A stretch of DNA of 33,162 bases from Arthrobacter crystallopoietes BAB-32 (GTDB lineage Bacteria > Actinomycetota > Actinomycetes > Actinomycetales > Micrococcaceae): contig NZ_ANPE02000178.1 in assembly GCF_000328305.2 (NCBI RefSeq), positions 1 to 33,162 on the forward strand. Direction: 5' to 3'. Numbering within the stretch: position 1 is the first letter of the stretch; each line of letters begins with the position of its first letter. The notes under the pieces were generated by a model, which ran no database searches, was not told the DNA's origin, and was given only the letters and a program-made list of their open reading frames with translations. Positions 22,847 through 29,836 of this stretch are shown here, one piece after another. Position numbers and translations under genes: made by a program.

Positions 22847-23916
22847 GGGCCGGGTTGCCCGACCGCCTTCCGGAGAGCCGCGTTCCCGACTCATGGGACG
22901 CCCCGCCGCTGCGCTGGGGGATCGCCGGACCAGGGTGGATCGCGGAGCGGTTCGCCGCCTCGCTGCAGCAGCACACCCGGCAGGTCCTGGCGGCTGTCGG
23001 CTCCCGGTCGACGGACCGGTCCGCCGGGTTTGCCGGCCGGCTGGGAATCCCGGCGGCATATGGCAGCTACCGCGAGCTCGCCGAGGCGCCGGACGTGGAC
23101 ATTATCTACGTGGCGACCCCTCACAACCACCACCACAGGGTGGCCCTCGAAGCCCTAGAGGCAGGCAAGCACGTGCTGGTGGAAAAGCCCATCTGCATCA
23201 ATGCCGAGCAGGCCGAGGAGATTGCCGCGCTTGCGGAGTCCAAGGGGCTGCTCGCGACGGAGGCGCTCTGGACGTTCTTCCTGCCAAAGTTCGACGTCGT
23301 GCGGCAGCTTTTGGACGAAGGGTACCTGGGGCAGGTGGTTTCCGTGATGGCCGAATACGGCGAGCACTTCGAGCCCGGCCACCGGATTTTCGACGGCTCA
23401 CTGGCGGGCGGCCCCTTGCTGGACCTCGGCACTTATCCGCTCGCGTTAATTACCGCCTTGCTCGGCGACCCGGAAGAAGTCCGCGCTCTCGGGACCAGCC
23501 ATCCGTCCGGCGTGAACGGACAGATTTCGGCCGTGATGCGCTTCCCGGACGGGGCGCACGCGGTGACCAATACCAACCTCTACGGGTTCACCCCGACGGT
23601 TGCCACCGTCGTCGGGACGCAGGCAACGCTGACCATCGACGGTCCGTTCAACTTCCCTGGCGGCTTCAGCGTGAAAAGCCATGACGGCCGGGAGCTGCGC
23701 TACGACGCCGAACCCGGCGAGCATCTCGAAGGCCTGCACTACCAGGCGGCGGCCGTGGCGCGTGCCCTAGCCGCCGGCCGGCGCGAAGTCGTGGAGCGGC
23801 CGCTGGCGGAGTCCATTCGCTGCCTGCGGCTGGCGGACGAGCTGCGCCGGCAGATCGGGATCCGCTTTCCGGACGAAGCACCCCAGGCGTCAGCCGCCAC
23901 CCTACTCAACCAATGA
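22843..23916 (+). CDS. Gfo/Idh/MocA-family oxidoreductase, GFOR/dihydrodiol-dehydrogenase-like subgroup
   Basis: A 357-residue protein of a different branch from the neighbouring IolG-like enzymes. The Rossmann motif is unusual (GIAGPGWIAERF), VEKPICIN carries the lysine, and the active-site segment is GGPLLDLGTYPLAL. That segment has the Asp-x3-Tyr arrangement of glucose-fructose oxidoreductase and dimeric dihydrodiol dehydrogenase instead of Asp-x3-His. It probably uses NAD(P) on a sugar or 1,5-anhydro-type substrate; the exact reaction is unknown. A proline-rich N-terminal extension of about 22 residues precedes the domain. Starts and stops overlap on both sides (ATGA), so it is translationally coupled within the dehydrogenase series. 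Confidence 0.88.
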   Translation: MRAGLPDRLPESRVPDSWDAPPLRWGIAGPGWIAERFAASLQQHTRQVLAAVGSRSTDRSAGFAGRLGIPAAYGSYRELAEAPDVDIIYVATPHNHHHRVALEALEAGKHVLVEKPICINAEQAEEIAALAESKGLLATEALWTFFLPKFDVVRQLLDEGYLGQVVSVMAEYGEHFEPGHRIFDGSLAGGPLLDLGTYPLALITALLGDPEEVRALGTSHPSGVNGQISAVMRFPDGAHAVTNTNLYGFTPTVATVVGTQATLTIDGPFNFPGGFSVKSHDGRELRYDAEPGEHLEGLHYQAAAVARALAAGRREVVERPLAESIRCLRLADELRRQIGIRFPDEAPQASAATLLNQ

Positions 23917-23924
23917 AGGAATCC

Positions 23925-24947
23925 ATGAAGCACCTGACCCTGGGCCTCGTCGGCGTCGGCCGGATCGGCAGCATGCACGCGCACAACATCATGGCCTTGA
24001 AGCCCGGGCTGGAAGAGCGCGACATCCAACTCCGCCTGCTCGTTACCGACGTAGCGGCAGAGTATGCACGCTCGGTGTCCGATTCGCTGGGCGCCGAGTT
24101 TGTGCCGTCGGTCGACGTGATGCTCGACGGGGGTGTCGACGGCATGGTGGTCGCCACCGGCACACAGACCCATCCCGAGCTGATCCGCGCCGGAGTGGAC
24201 GCTGGCGTGCCGGTCTTCTGCGAGAAGCCGGTCGCCGGGAACGTGGCCGATTCGCTGCCGGTGCTGGACTATATCCGTGAAGGCGGCGGGGTGGTCCAGA
24301 TCGGACACCAGCGGCGCTTCGACGCCGGCTACCTGGAGGCCAAGCGCAGCTTCGATGCGGGGGAGCTCGGCTGGATCCACTCCCTGCGCGCCGTCACAGG
24401 GGACATGTTCCCGCCGCCGGTCGAATTCCTCGCCACCTCGGGCGGGCTCTTCCGCGACTGCTCGGTGCACGATTTCGACATCCTGCGGTGGCTGACCGGC
24501 CGGGAGATCGTGGAGGTCTACGCCCGCGGCTCCAACAACGGTGATCCAGCGATCGGCGAGACAGGAGACGTGGACACGGCGCTCGCCGTCGTTACTTTCG
24601 ACGACGGTACGGTCGGCACCGTATCCGCCACCCGCTACAACGGCGCCGGGCACGACGTGCGGCTGGAGATCCAGGGGTCGAAGTCCTCGGTGATGGTGGG
24701 GCTGGACGACAAGGCTGCTCTGCGGTCCACCGAGGTTGGCGTGTCGTTCCCCCATGGCGGGGCCCACAAGACGTTCGCCGAGCGGTTCGATGCCGCCTAC
24801 CGCGCCGAGATGCTGGCGTTCCTGGAGCTTATCCAGGGGGAGCGGGAGAATCCCTGCACGCCCGAGGACGCGGTGGCGGCGTCCAAGGTCGCGGACGCCG
24901 CCCAGCTGTCCCTGGAGACGGGCGTTCCGGTCAAAGTGGAGCTCTGA
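23925..24947 (+). CDS. Gfo/Idh/MocA-family inositol dehydrogenase-like protein
   Basis: A 340-residue oxidoreductase. The Rossmann motif is LVGVGRIGSMHAHN, CEKPVAGN carries the catalytic lysine, and FRDCSVHDFD supplies Asp and His as in inositol dehydrogenases. The best start is ATG 23925, preceded by AAGGA; an ATG at 23913 overlaps the previous stop but has no ribosome site. It is the last gene of the series that begins with the importer. Downstream it converges on the hydroxypyruvate-isomerase-like gene across a 39-base GC-rich repeat. The similar FRD-x-x-x-HDFD motif in the dioxygenase-linked enzyme suggests those two are closer to each other than to IolG. The substrate is likely a cyclitol or sugar. 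Confidence 0.9.
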   Translation: MKHLTLGLVGVGRIGSMHAHNIMALKPGLEERDIQLRLLVTDVAAEYARSVSDSLGAEFVPSVDVMLDGGVDGMVVATGTQTHPELIRAGVDAGVPVFCEKPVAGNVADSLPVLDYIREGGGVVQIGHQRRFDAGYLEAKRSFDAGELGWIHSLRAVTGDMFPPPVEFLATSGGLFRDCSVHDFDILRWLTGREIVEVYARGSNNGDPAIGETGDVDTALAVVTFDDGTVGTVSATRYNGAGHDVRLEIQGSKSSVMVGLDDKAALRSTEVGVSFPHGGAHKTFAERFDAAYRAEMLAFLELIQGERENPCTPEDAVAASKVADAAQLSLETGVPVKVEL

Positions 24948-24950
24948 TCT

Positions 24951-24973
24951 GCCCGGCCGCCCGGCCGCCCGGC
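24951..24973. repeat. Tandem 8-bp repeat between convergent genes
   Basis: GCCCGGCC occurs at 24951-24958 and 24959-24966, with a third copy short of one base at 24967-24973. It fills most of the 39-base gap between convergent operons. No clear stem with a loop forms beyond short CGGCCG units. It may be polymorphic between strains. Confidence 0.5.
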
Positions 24974-24986
24974 TGTCCCCGGATGG

Positions 24987-25799
24987 TCAGGCTGTGAAGG
25001 CTTCACGGAAGCGCTTCAGGGCAAGCCCGGAGTCCGACTCGGCCCAAGCTTCCAGGCCGACTGTGCCGCGGTAGCCCAGGTCCGCCAGCGCCCGGGCGAT
25101 GGCGGGGTAATTGATCTCACCGGTCCCCGGTTCGCAACGGCCGGGCACATCCGCCACTTGGATCTCGCCGATGTGCGGCAACGCGTGGCGGAGCAGTTCA
25201 ATCAGGTTTCCCTCGCCGATCTGCGCGTGGTAAAGGTCCAGCATCAGTTTCACATTCGGGTGGTCGACGGCCTCGACTAGAGCGAGAGTGTCCTTAGCCC
25301 GGGCCAGCGGAATGCCGGGGTGGTCCACGACGGTGTTGAGGTTTTCGAGGGCGAACACGACACCATGCTTCGCGCCGAGTTCACCGAGCTTTTCCAGGGT
25401 CCTCAGCCCGGTGACCCACATCGTTCCGGTGGCCCGGTAGGCGGGGCGCGCAGCCTGCCCGTCGATCAGTTCGGAGGGATGGACCACCATGCGGCCGGCT
25501 CCCAGTTCCAGGGCCGTCGGAATGAGCTCGGCTGCGGTGCGGAGGACATCGGCGGAGCTGTCCGGGTCGATGAGGCTGCCCGCGCAATAGCCGGTCATGG
25601 AGGAGAAGGTGGCGCCCGTGGCCGTGAGCTTGCCAATGTCATGCCTGCGGGTGTCCCAGAGTTCGACGTCGAAGCCGGCCTCGGCGATGCGGCGGACCCG
25701 TTCCTCGATGGGCAGGTCCAGGTAGACCATTTCCGCGCAGACAGCCAGGCGGATGCCGCCCGCGTTCTGGTCTGCCACCGTTCCGCCCTGCGCGCTCAT
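24987..25799 (-). CDS. Hydroxypyruvate isomerase-like sugar isomerase (Hyi family)
   Basis: A 270-residue TIM-barrel enzyme of the xylose-isomerase-like superfamily. The C-terminal half is strongly Hyi-like: LMLDLYHAQIGEGNL, IQVADVPGRCEPGTGEINYPAI and GYRGTVGLEAW. Candidate metal and acid/base residues are Glu152 (ALENLN), Asp188, His191, Gln214 and Glu250. Relatives interconvert hydroxypyruvate and tartronate semialdehyde, or 2- and 3-oxo-tetronates; here a ketose-type product of the partner dehydrogenase is a plausible substrate. The ATG overlaps the stop of the upstream dehydrogenase gene (ATGA), so the two form an operon. A run of about 14 polar residues precedes the domain. Confidence 0.85.
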   Translation of the reverse strand: MSAQGGTVADQNAGGIRLAVCAEMVYLDLPIEERVRRIAEAGFDVELWDTRRHDIGKLTATGATFSSMTGYCAGSLIDPDSSADVLRTAAELIPTALELGAGRMVVHPSELIDGQAARPAYRATGTMWVTGLRTLEKLGELGAKHGVVFALENLNTVVDHPGIPLARAKDTLALVEAVDHPNVKLMLDLYHAQIGEGNLIELLRHALPHIGEIQVADVPGRCEPGTGEINYPAIARALADLGYRGTVGLEAWAESDSGLALKRFREAFTA

Positions 25800-26899
25800 C
25801 GGGCAGCCTCCGGAAGGACGCCGGAGGGCAGGATATCGGCCACGTTCACCGGGGCGCCCGTCTCGACGGACCGGATGCAGGCCAGGGCGACGGCGAGGGC
25901 TGTGCGCGCGTCGGCGCCGCCCGGTGCGGCGGGTTCCGGCGCGGGAGTGCCATCCCGGCGGTGGCGTATGACGTCGGCGAAGTGTGCGAGTTCCGCAGTG
26001 TACGCGTCGTGGAAGAGTTCGACGTTCAACCGCGGAGTCCCGCCGCCAAAACCTTGCTCGGTGTAGACAGTGGCGGCTGTTTCCTGCAGCGACCCGGCCG
26101 TAGTCATACCCGCAGAGCCGAAGACCTCCCCGCGGACGTCGTAGCCGTATAGGGCACTGAAGTTGGCTTCGGCGACGGCGATGGCACCATTGCTGTAGCG
26201 GATCGTCGCGACGGCGGTGTCGAGGAAACCTTGGTCCTTCAGGCCCGGCTCGACCAGCGCGTCGGCCATGACATGGACCTGCTGGGGCACGGCGCCCTGG
26301 TTGAACCAGTTGAGGGTGTCGAAGTCATGGATGAGCGTCTCGAGGAAGATCGTTCCGGGTGGGATCCGGCCGGCGTGCGGGATGCCCTCGGCGGTGCCCG
26401 GGTCGCGGGTGAGGGAGCGCAGCAGCCGGGGTACGCCGATCGCTCCGGCCTCGACGACGCGTTTGGCGGCGGCAAAGTCCGCTGCGAAGCGGCGGTTGAA
26501 CCCGATCTGGAGTTCGACGCCGGCGGCCTCCACCGCGGCAAGAGCGCCGTCCAGTTCTTCGAGGGACCGGGCGGCCGGCTTTTCGCAGAATATGTGCTTG
26601 CCGGCGGCCGCGGCCTCGGTGATCAGCGATGCGTGAAAGCGCGCCGGAGCGGCGATGATGACGCCGTCGATGTCCGGGTCACGCCACAGGTCCGCAGCCT
26701 CCGCTGTCACTTTGGCGGTGCCGAGCCGGTCCGCCAAGGCAGTGGCCGCGTCGAGGGCCGGGTCGGCGATGGCTTCCAAACGGGTTCCGGCGATGCGATT
26801 TGCCACGCTCTCGGCGTGGAAAGCACCGATCCAGCCGCAGCCGGCCAGGGCCAGCCGGACCGGCTCCGGTTGCGCGGGGGGCCGCTCAAGGTACGCCAT
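25796..26899 (-). CDS. Gfo/Idh/MocA-family dehydrogenase with Glu in place of the active-site Asp
   Basis: A 367-residue oxidoreductase. The Rossmann motif is ALAGCGWIGAFHAE, FCEKPAARS contains Lys107, and FLETLIHDFD contains His191. The position four residues before the histidine, Asp in IolG, is Glu187 here. It probably oxidises a cyclitol or sugar hydroxyl with NAD(P). GAGGAGAACCT lies directly upstream of the ATG. It is first in a two-gene operon with the Hyi-like isomerase, divergent from a LacI regulator across paired CTAG-type palindromes, which suggests substrate-induced expression independent of the GntR regulator. It is the sixth paralogue of its family in the window. Confidence 0.9.
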   Translation of the reverse strand: MAYLERPPAQPEPVRLALAGCGWIGAFHAESVANRIAGTRLEAIADPALDAATALADRLGTAKVTAEAADLWRDPDIDGVIIAAPARFHASLITEAAAAGKHIFCEKPAARSLEELDGALAAVEAAGVELQIGFNRRFAADFAAAKRVVEAGAIGVPRLLRSLTRDPGTAEGIPHAGRIPPGTIFLETLIHDFDTLNWFNQGAVPQQVHVMADALVEPGLKDQGFLDTAVATIRYSNGAIAVAEANFSALYGYDVRGEVFGSAGMTTAGSLQETAATVYTEQGFGGGTPRLNVELFHDAYTAELAHFADVIRHRRDGTPAPEPAAPGGADARTALAVALACIRSVETGAPVNVADILPSGVLPEAAR

Positions 26900-26943
26900 A
26901 GGTTCTCCTCTGTAGGGCGGAAACTAATGCCGCCACGCCTGTT

Positions 26944-26957
26944 CTAGATCGATCTAG
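26944..26957. promoter_or_regulatory. LacI-type operator palindrome, copy 1
   Basis: CTAGATCGATCTAG is a perfect 14-bp palindrome with the central CG typical of LacI-family operators. It lies 45 bases upstream of the dehydrogenase start, and its partner copy is at 26999-27012. The adjacent LacI-type protein is the obvious ligand. Confidence 0.8.
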
Positions 26958-26961
26958 TTGA

Positions 26962-26983
26962 CTGTGCCACAACTGTCGCACAG
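26962..26983. promoter_or_regulatory. 22-base inverted repeat between the two LacI-type operators
   Basis: CTGTGC (26962-26967) and GCACAG (26978-26983) are perfect inverted arms, with inner ACA/TGT arms at 26969-26971 and 26974-26976. Nine of eleven positions are symmetric. It lies between the two operators and could bind a second regulator; the spacing does not fit CRP (TGTG arms too far apart). Confidence 0.45.
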
Positions 26984-26998
26984 GTTGGATGCTCGTGT

Positions 26999-27012
26999 CT
27001 AGATCGATCTAG
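26999..27012. promoter_or_regulatory. LacI-type operator palindrome, copy 2
   Basis: An exact second copy of CTAGATCGATCTAG, centred 55 bases from the first, about five helical turns. It overlaps a possible -10 (TAGTAT, 27010-27015) for the LacI gene, with TTGGAT 19 bases before it. Binding here would give autorepression, and the pair could form a loop. Confidence 0.8.
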
Positions 27013-27095
27013 TATCCTGCTGGTGGACGGATCGGGCACCGCAGCGCCTGGACGAAGAAAATAGCAGCGCCAACTGGAGAGAGGGACGAGGACGG

Positions 27096-28109
27096 ATGGA
27101 GCGTGATCCGAAAACCGGAACGGAAGCGGGCCGCCGGCCGACGCTGGCTGACGTCGCCGCCGCCGCCGGAGTGTCGCGCGCCCTAGCGTCGATCGTGATG
27201 CGCGGGGCTTCAGGAGCCAGTCCCGCGACCCGCGAACGCGTGCTCGAAACGGCCCGGCAGCTCGGCTATCGCCCGGATTCCCGCGCGCGGCTTCTGCGGA
27301 GCAGCCGGACGCGTCTGCTGGGCATTACCTTCATGGTTGCCGAGCCCTTCCACGGCGACATTGTCGAGTCGATTTACGCTGCCGCGGAGGACGCCGGCTT
27401 TGAGGTCTTGCTGAGCGCCGTGGGCGGCCGACGACAGGAAGACCGGGCGGTGGAGACCTTGCTCGACGCCGGAGTCGAGGCCGCCTTGATGATCTCTCCG
27501 TCGTCCACGCCCGAAGCGCTGGCGGTGCTCGCCCGGCAGGTGCCCGTGATCAGCCTGCTCAGCGCCGCAGCTGTACCGGGCGTTGATGCCGTGCGCAGCG
27601 ACGACGCCGAAGGAATCCGTACCGCCGTGGAGCACCTGCTGTCGCTCGGGCACCGGGATATCGCCCACGTGGACGGCGGGTCCGCCGTCGCCTCGGCCGA
27701 ACGGCGGGCCGGCTACGAAGAGAGCATGCGGCGGGCCGGCTTGGCCGAGTATATCCGGGTAGTCCCCGGCGGTCCGCACGAAGCCGAAGGTATCGCTGCG
27801 GCGGGCAAGCTGTTCGCCGACCGCAAGCCCTCCGCCGTCCTGGCTTTCAACGACCGCTGCGCGCTCGGGATCCTCGAGGCCTCCTGGCGTGCGGGGCTGA
27901 AGGTTCCGGATGATCTTTCGGTGGTCGGCTACGACGACAGCCAGCTGGCCCGGCTCGACCACGTCCGGCTCACGACAGTGAGCCAAGATGCGGCAGGGCT
28001 CGCGGAAGCTGCCGTGGGCTGTGCCGCTGCACGGATCCGAACTGAGGAGCCCGGCGAACTGGTGCTGCAGCCGCGCTTGGTTGTCCGCTCGACCACGGGG
28101 CCCGCATAG
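27096..28109 (+). CDS. LacI-family transcriptional regulator (dehydrogenase/isomerase operon)
   Basis: A 337-residue classical LacI-type regulator. The helix-turn-helix lies at about residues 16-35 (TLADVAAAAGVSRALASIVMRG), the hinge motif is LGYRPDSRARLLRSSRT, and the sensor domain follows (GITFMVAEPFHGDIVESIYAAAEDAG, LGHRDIAHVDG, AVLAFNDRCALGILEASWRAGLKVPDDLSVVGYDD). Unlike the other LacI-type protein in this window, its hinge is intact. It is divergent from the dehydrogenase/Hyi operon, and two identical palindromes lie between them. It probably represses that operon and itself until a sugar or cyclitol binds. GAGGACGG precedes the ATG. No clear terminator follows. Confidence 0.93.
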   Translation: MERDPKTGTEAGRRPTLADVAAAAGVSRALASIVMRGASGASPATRERVLETARQLGYRPDSRARLLRSSRTRLLGITFMVAEPFHGDIVESIYAAAEDAGFEVLLSAVGGRRQEDRAVETLLDAGVEAALMISPSSTPEALAVLARQVPVISLLSAAAVPGVDAVRSDDAEGIRTAVEHLLSLGHRDIAHVDGGSAVASAERRAGYEESMRRAGLAEYIRVVPGGPHEAEGIAAAGKLFADRKPSAVLAFNDRCALGILEASWRAGLKVPDDLSVVGYDDSQLARLDHVRLTTVSQDAAGLAEAAVGCAAARIRTEEPGELVLQPRLVVRSTTGPA

Positions 28110-28209
28110 AACCGCAGCGGAGACGAGGCGGACCGGGTAGCCGCGGACGGGCAGCCGTGTGCCGGCCGTAACGCTTGCGCCGCCAGGCATTCCGATCCGG
28201 TCACACCCG

Positions 28210-28238
28210 TTGACCTCTCCCTAAGGCGTTCCTACCGT
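28210..28238 (+). promoter_or_regulatory. Putative promoter of the 28.3-kb lipoprotein gene
   Basis: TTGACC (28210-28215) and TACCGT (28233-28238) are separated by 17 bases, a good actinobacterial housekeeping promoter of the TAnnnT type. It lies in the 199-base gap after the LacI gene and probably drives the lipoprotein and PRC-barrel genes. Confidence 0.5.
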
Positions 28239-28308
28239 GGAAGAACGGGGGACGAGCAGGGGCACCAATCCGCAGCTGCCATTGGCTGCGCGGAAGGAGC
28301 GGTAACAG

Positions 28309-28812
28309 TTGGTTCACCAGGATGCCACCCGGGCCGCCCGGACAGGCCTGATGGTCTTGGCCGGGGCGGTGCTCGCAGGCGTCCTGGTCGGCTGCGCTCC
28401 TGATCCGCAGTCCGGATCCGGCCCGCCGGCGTCCGCTCCCGCAACCGTGGCCCCGCCGGTGTTCGACGGCCCCTTCGGGCCGGATTTCACCGAAAGGATG
28501 GACTCGCTGGAGGGCCAAACGGTCAAGGTCAGCGGGCGCGTGGACGCCGTGGTCGACCCCACCGCCTTTACAATCCGGGCCGAGGAAGGGCAGCCAACCG
28601 AGCCTTTGCTGGTGATTTACGACGGCGACCTGGCGGATTTGGAGCCCGGCCAGCCGATCCGGGTGAGCGGCATCGCGCACACCGTGTTCGACTTGCCCTT
28701 CGTCGAGCAGGACCTTGGCCGGGAGCTGGACGACAACGTCTTCGGCCCGTGGGACCACGAGCCGTACATTAAGGCATCCGAGGTGGAGGCCGACGTCCGG
28801 GCCAACGAGTGA
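28309..28812 (+). CDS. Hypothetical lipoprotein with OB-fold-like domain
   Basis: A 167-residue exported lipoprotein. A short polar N-terminus, the hydrophobic stretch TGLMVLAGAVLAGVLVG and a lipobox ending at Cys29 (LVGC) are followed by a Pro/Ser/Ala-rich linker. Residues about 60-150 contain beta-rich segments, LEGQTVKVSGRVDAVVDPTAFTI and LEPGQPIRVSGIAHTVFD, which look like a small OB-fold domain, though no family function is known to me. I chose TTG 28309 because AAGGAG lies nine bases upstream and an earlier ATG or GTG is absent in frame. The PRC-barrel gene follows after 37 bases, so the two may share a transcript. Confidence 0.75.
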   Translation: MVHQDATRAARTGLMVLAGAVLAGVLVGCAPDPQSGSGPPASAPATVAPPVFDGPFGPDFTERMDSLEGQTVKVSGRVDAVVDPTAFTIRAEEGQPTEPLLVIYDGDLADLEPGQPIRVSGIAHTVFDLPFVEQDLGRELDDNVFGPWDHEPYIKASEVEADVRANE

Positions 28813-28849
28813 TGCAGTGCCGGAATGCCGGGCTGCAGGAAAGGACAGC

Positions 28850-29272
28850 ATGGACAACAGCAATCAGACGGCAACACTGGTCAAGCTCGGCGAAACCGGC
28901 AGGACCATCGCGCTGGGGGATGAGGACATCCGCGGCCGCGACGTGAAGTCGCGCAGCGGCGAGGACATCGGCAAAGTCGAGGACCTGCTGATTGATCCCG
29001 GCGACGACAAGGTGCGGTTCTTGATCGTGGCCTCCGGCGGCTTCCTCGGCCTGGGCAAGGACAAGGCCTTCATCCCGGTGGACGCCGTCACCGCGGTGGG
29101 CGGCGAGGAAGTCACGGTTGACCAGTCCCGCGAGCACATTGCCGGAGCTCCGGCCTACGATCCGGACCTGATCAGCCAGCGCGAATACCAGGAAGAGGTG
29201 TACGGGCACTACAACTACACGCCGTACTGGGCCGCCGGGTACATGTATCCGGGCTACCCGTACTTCCGCTAG
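28850..29272 (+). CDS. PRC-barrel domain protein with tyrosine-rich tail
   Basis: A 140-residue soluble protein. The PRC-barrel domain spans about residues 25-95 (EDIRGRDVKSRSGEDIGKVEDLLID, VRFLIVASGGFLGLGKDKAFIPVDAV). PRC barrels occur in ribosome maturation factors, photosynthetic reaction centres and many small actinobacterial stress proteins. The C-terminal 25 residues are unusually rich in Tyr, Pro and Gly (EVYGHYNYTPYWAAGYMYPG), a feature with no obvious catalytic purpose. GGAAAGGA precedes the ATG; an in-frame upstream start would overlap the lipoprotein gene. Its neighbours are envelope proteins. Function unknown. Confidence 0.82.
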   Translation: MDNSNQTATLVKLGETGRTIALGDEDIRGRDVKSRSGEDIGKVEDLLIDPGDDKVRFLIVASGGFLGLGKDKAFIPVDAVTAVGGEEVTVDQSREHIAGAPAYDPDLISQREYQEEVYGHYNYTPYWAAGYMYPGYPYFR

Positions 29273-29313
29273 GAGCCGGCGCCGGCCCCCGCCGCGCCAC
29301 GAAGGGAGAAGCC

Positions 29314-29799
29314 ATGAACAGGACAACAGCAGACCGGACGGACGGAACCAGGCACCGCACGCCGGTGCAGACCATGTCCCGGGTTGCCGCCGTCGTACTT
29401 TTGATTATTGGGGTGCTGGGGTTCATCCCCGGAATCACCGCCAACTACGGCCAGCTGGCGCTGATGGGCGACCGGTCCGAGGCCATGCTGCTGGGCGTGC
29501 TGCCGGTGTCCATCCTGCACAACGTCCTGCTGCTCGTATTCGCGGCGGTGCTCTGGTGGGCCGCCCGGAGCGTGGCGGCGGCCAAGACCACGCTGCTGGT
29601 GCTGGCCGTGGTCAACTGGCTGATGGCGCTCTACGGGCTGCTGAACGAACGCGGCACGTCGCCGTACTGGGAGCCGGCCGGCGTCGGCGACAACTGGTTC
29701 CACCTGGTGCTGGGGCTGGTGCTGTTCGCCTTCGGGCTGGTGCGCGGAACCAAGACGGTCGGACGCCCGCGGCGCGCGATCCATCCGGGCACTGCCTGA
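29314..29799 (+). CDS. DUF4383-type integral membrane protein
   Basis: A 161-residue protein with four predicted transmembrane helices: about residues 23-43 (VAAVVLLIIGVLGFIPGI), 62-85 (GVLPVSILHNVLLLVFAAVLW), 90-111 (AAKTTLLVLAVVNWLMALYGL) and 127-146 (WFHLVLGLVLFAFGLV). The layout and motifs such as FIPGIT and ILHN fit DUF4383, a common actinobacterial family of unknown function often found near stress and envelope genes. AGGGAG lies upstream of the ATG. The first 20 residues are polar and basic. Confidence 0.82.
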   Translation: MNRTTADRTDGTRHRTPVQTMSRVAAVVLLIIGVLGFIPGITANYGQLALMGDRSEAMLLGVLPVSILHNVLLLVFAAVLWWAARSVAAAKTTLLVLAVVNWLMALYGLLNERGTSPYWEPAGVGDNWFHLVLGLVLFAFGLVRGTKTVGRPRRAIHPGTA

Positions 29800-29836
29800 G
29801 CCTGCCTGAAGCCCAGCACGGTTCGGGGACGCCGGC

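Noticed and set aside
26962-26983. Reading the inverted repeat between the LacI operators as a CRP/GlxR site
   Set aside because: The TGTGC and GCACA arms are separated by ten bases, whereas CRP sites need six; it is reported only as an unassigned inverted repeat.
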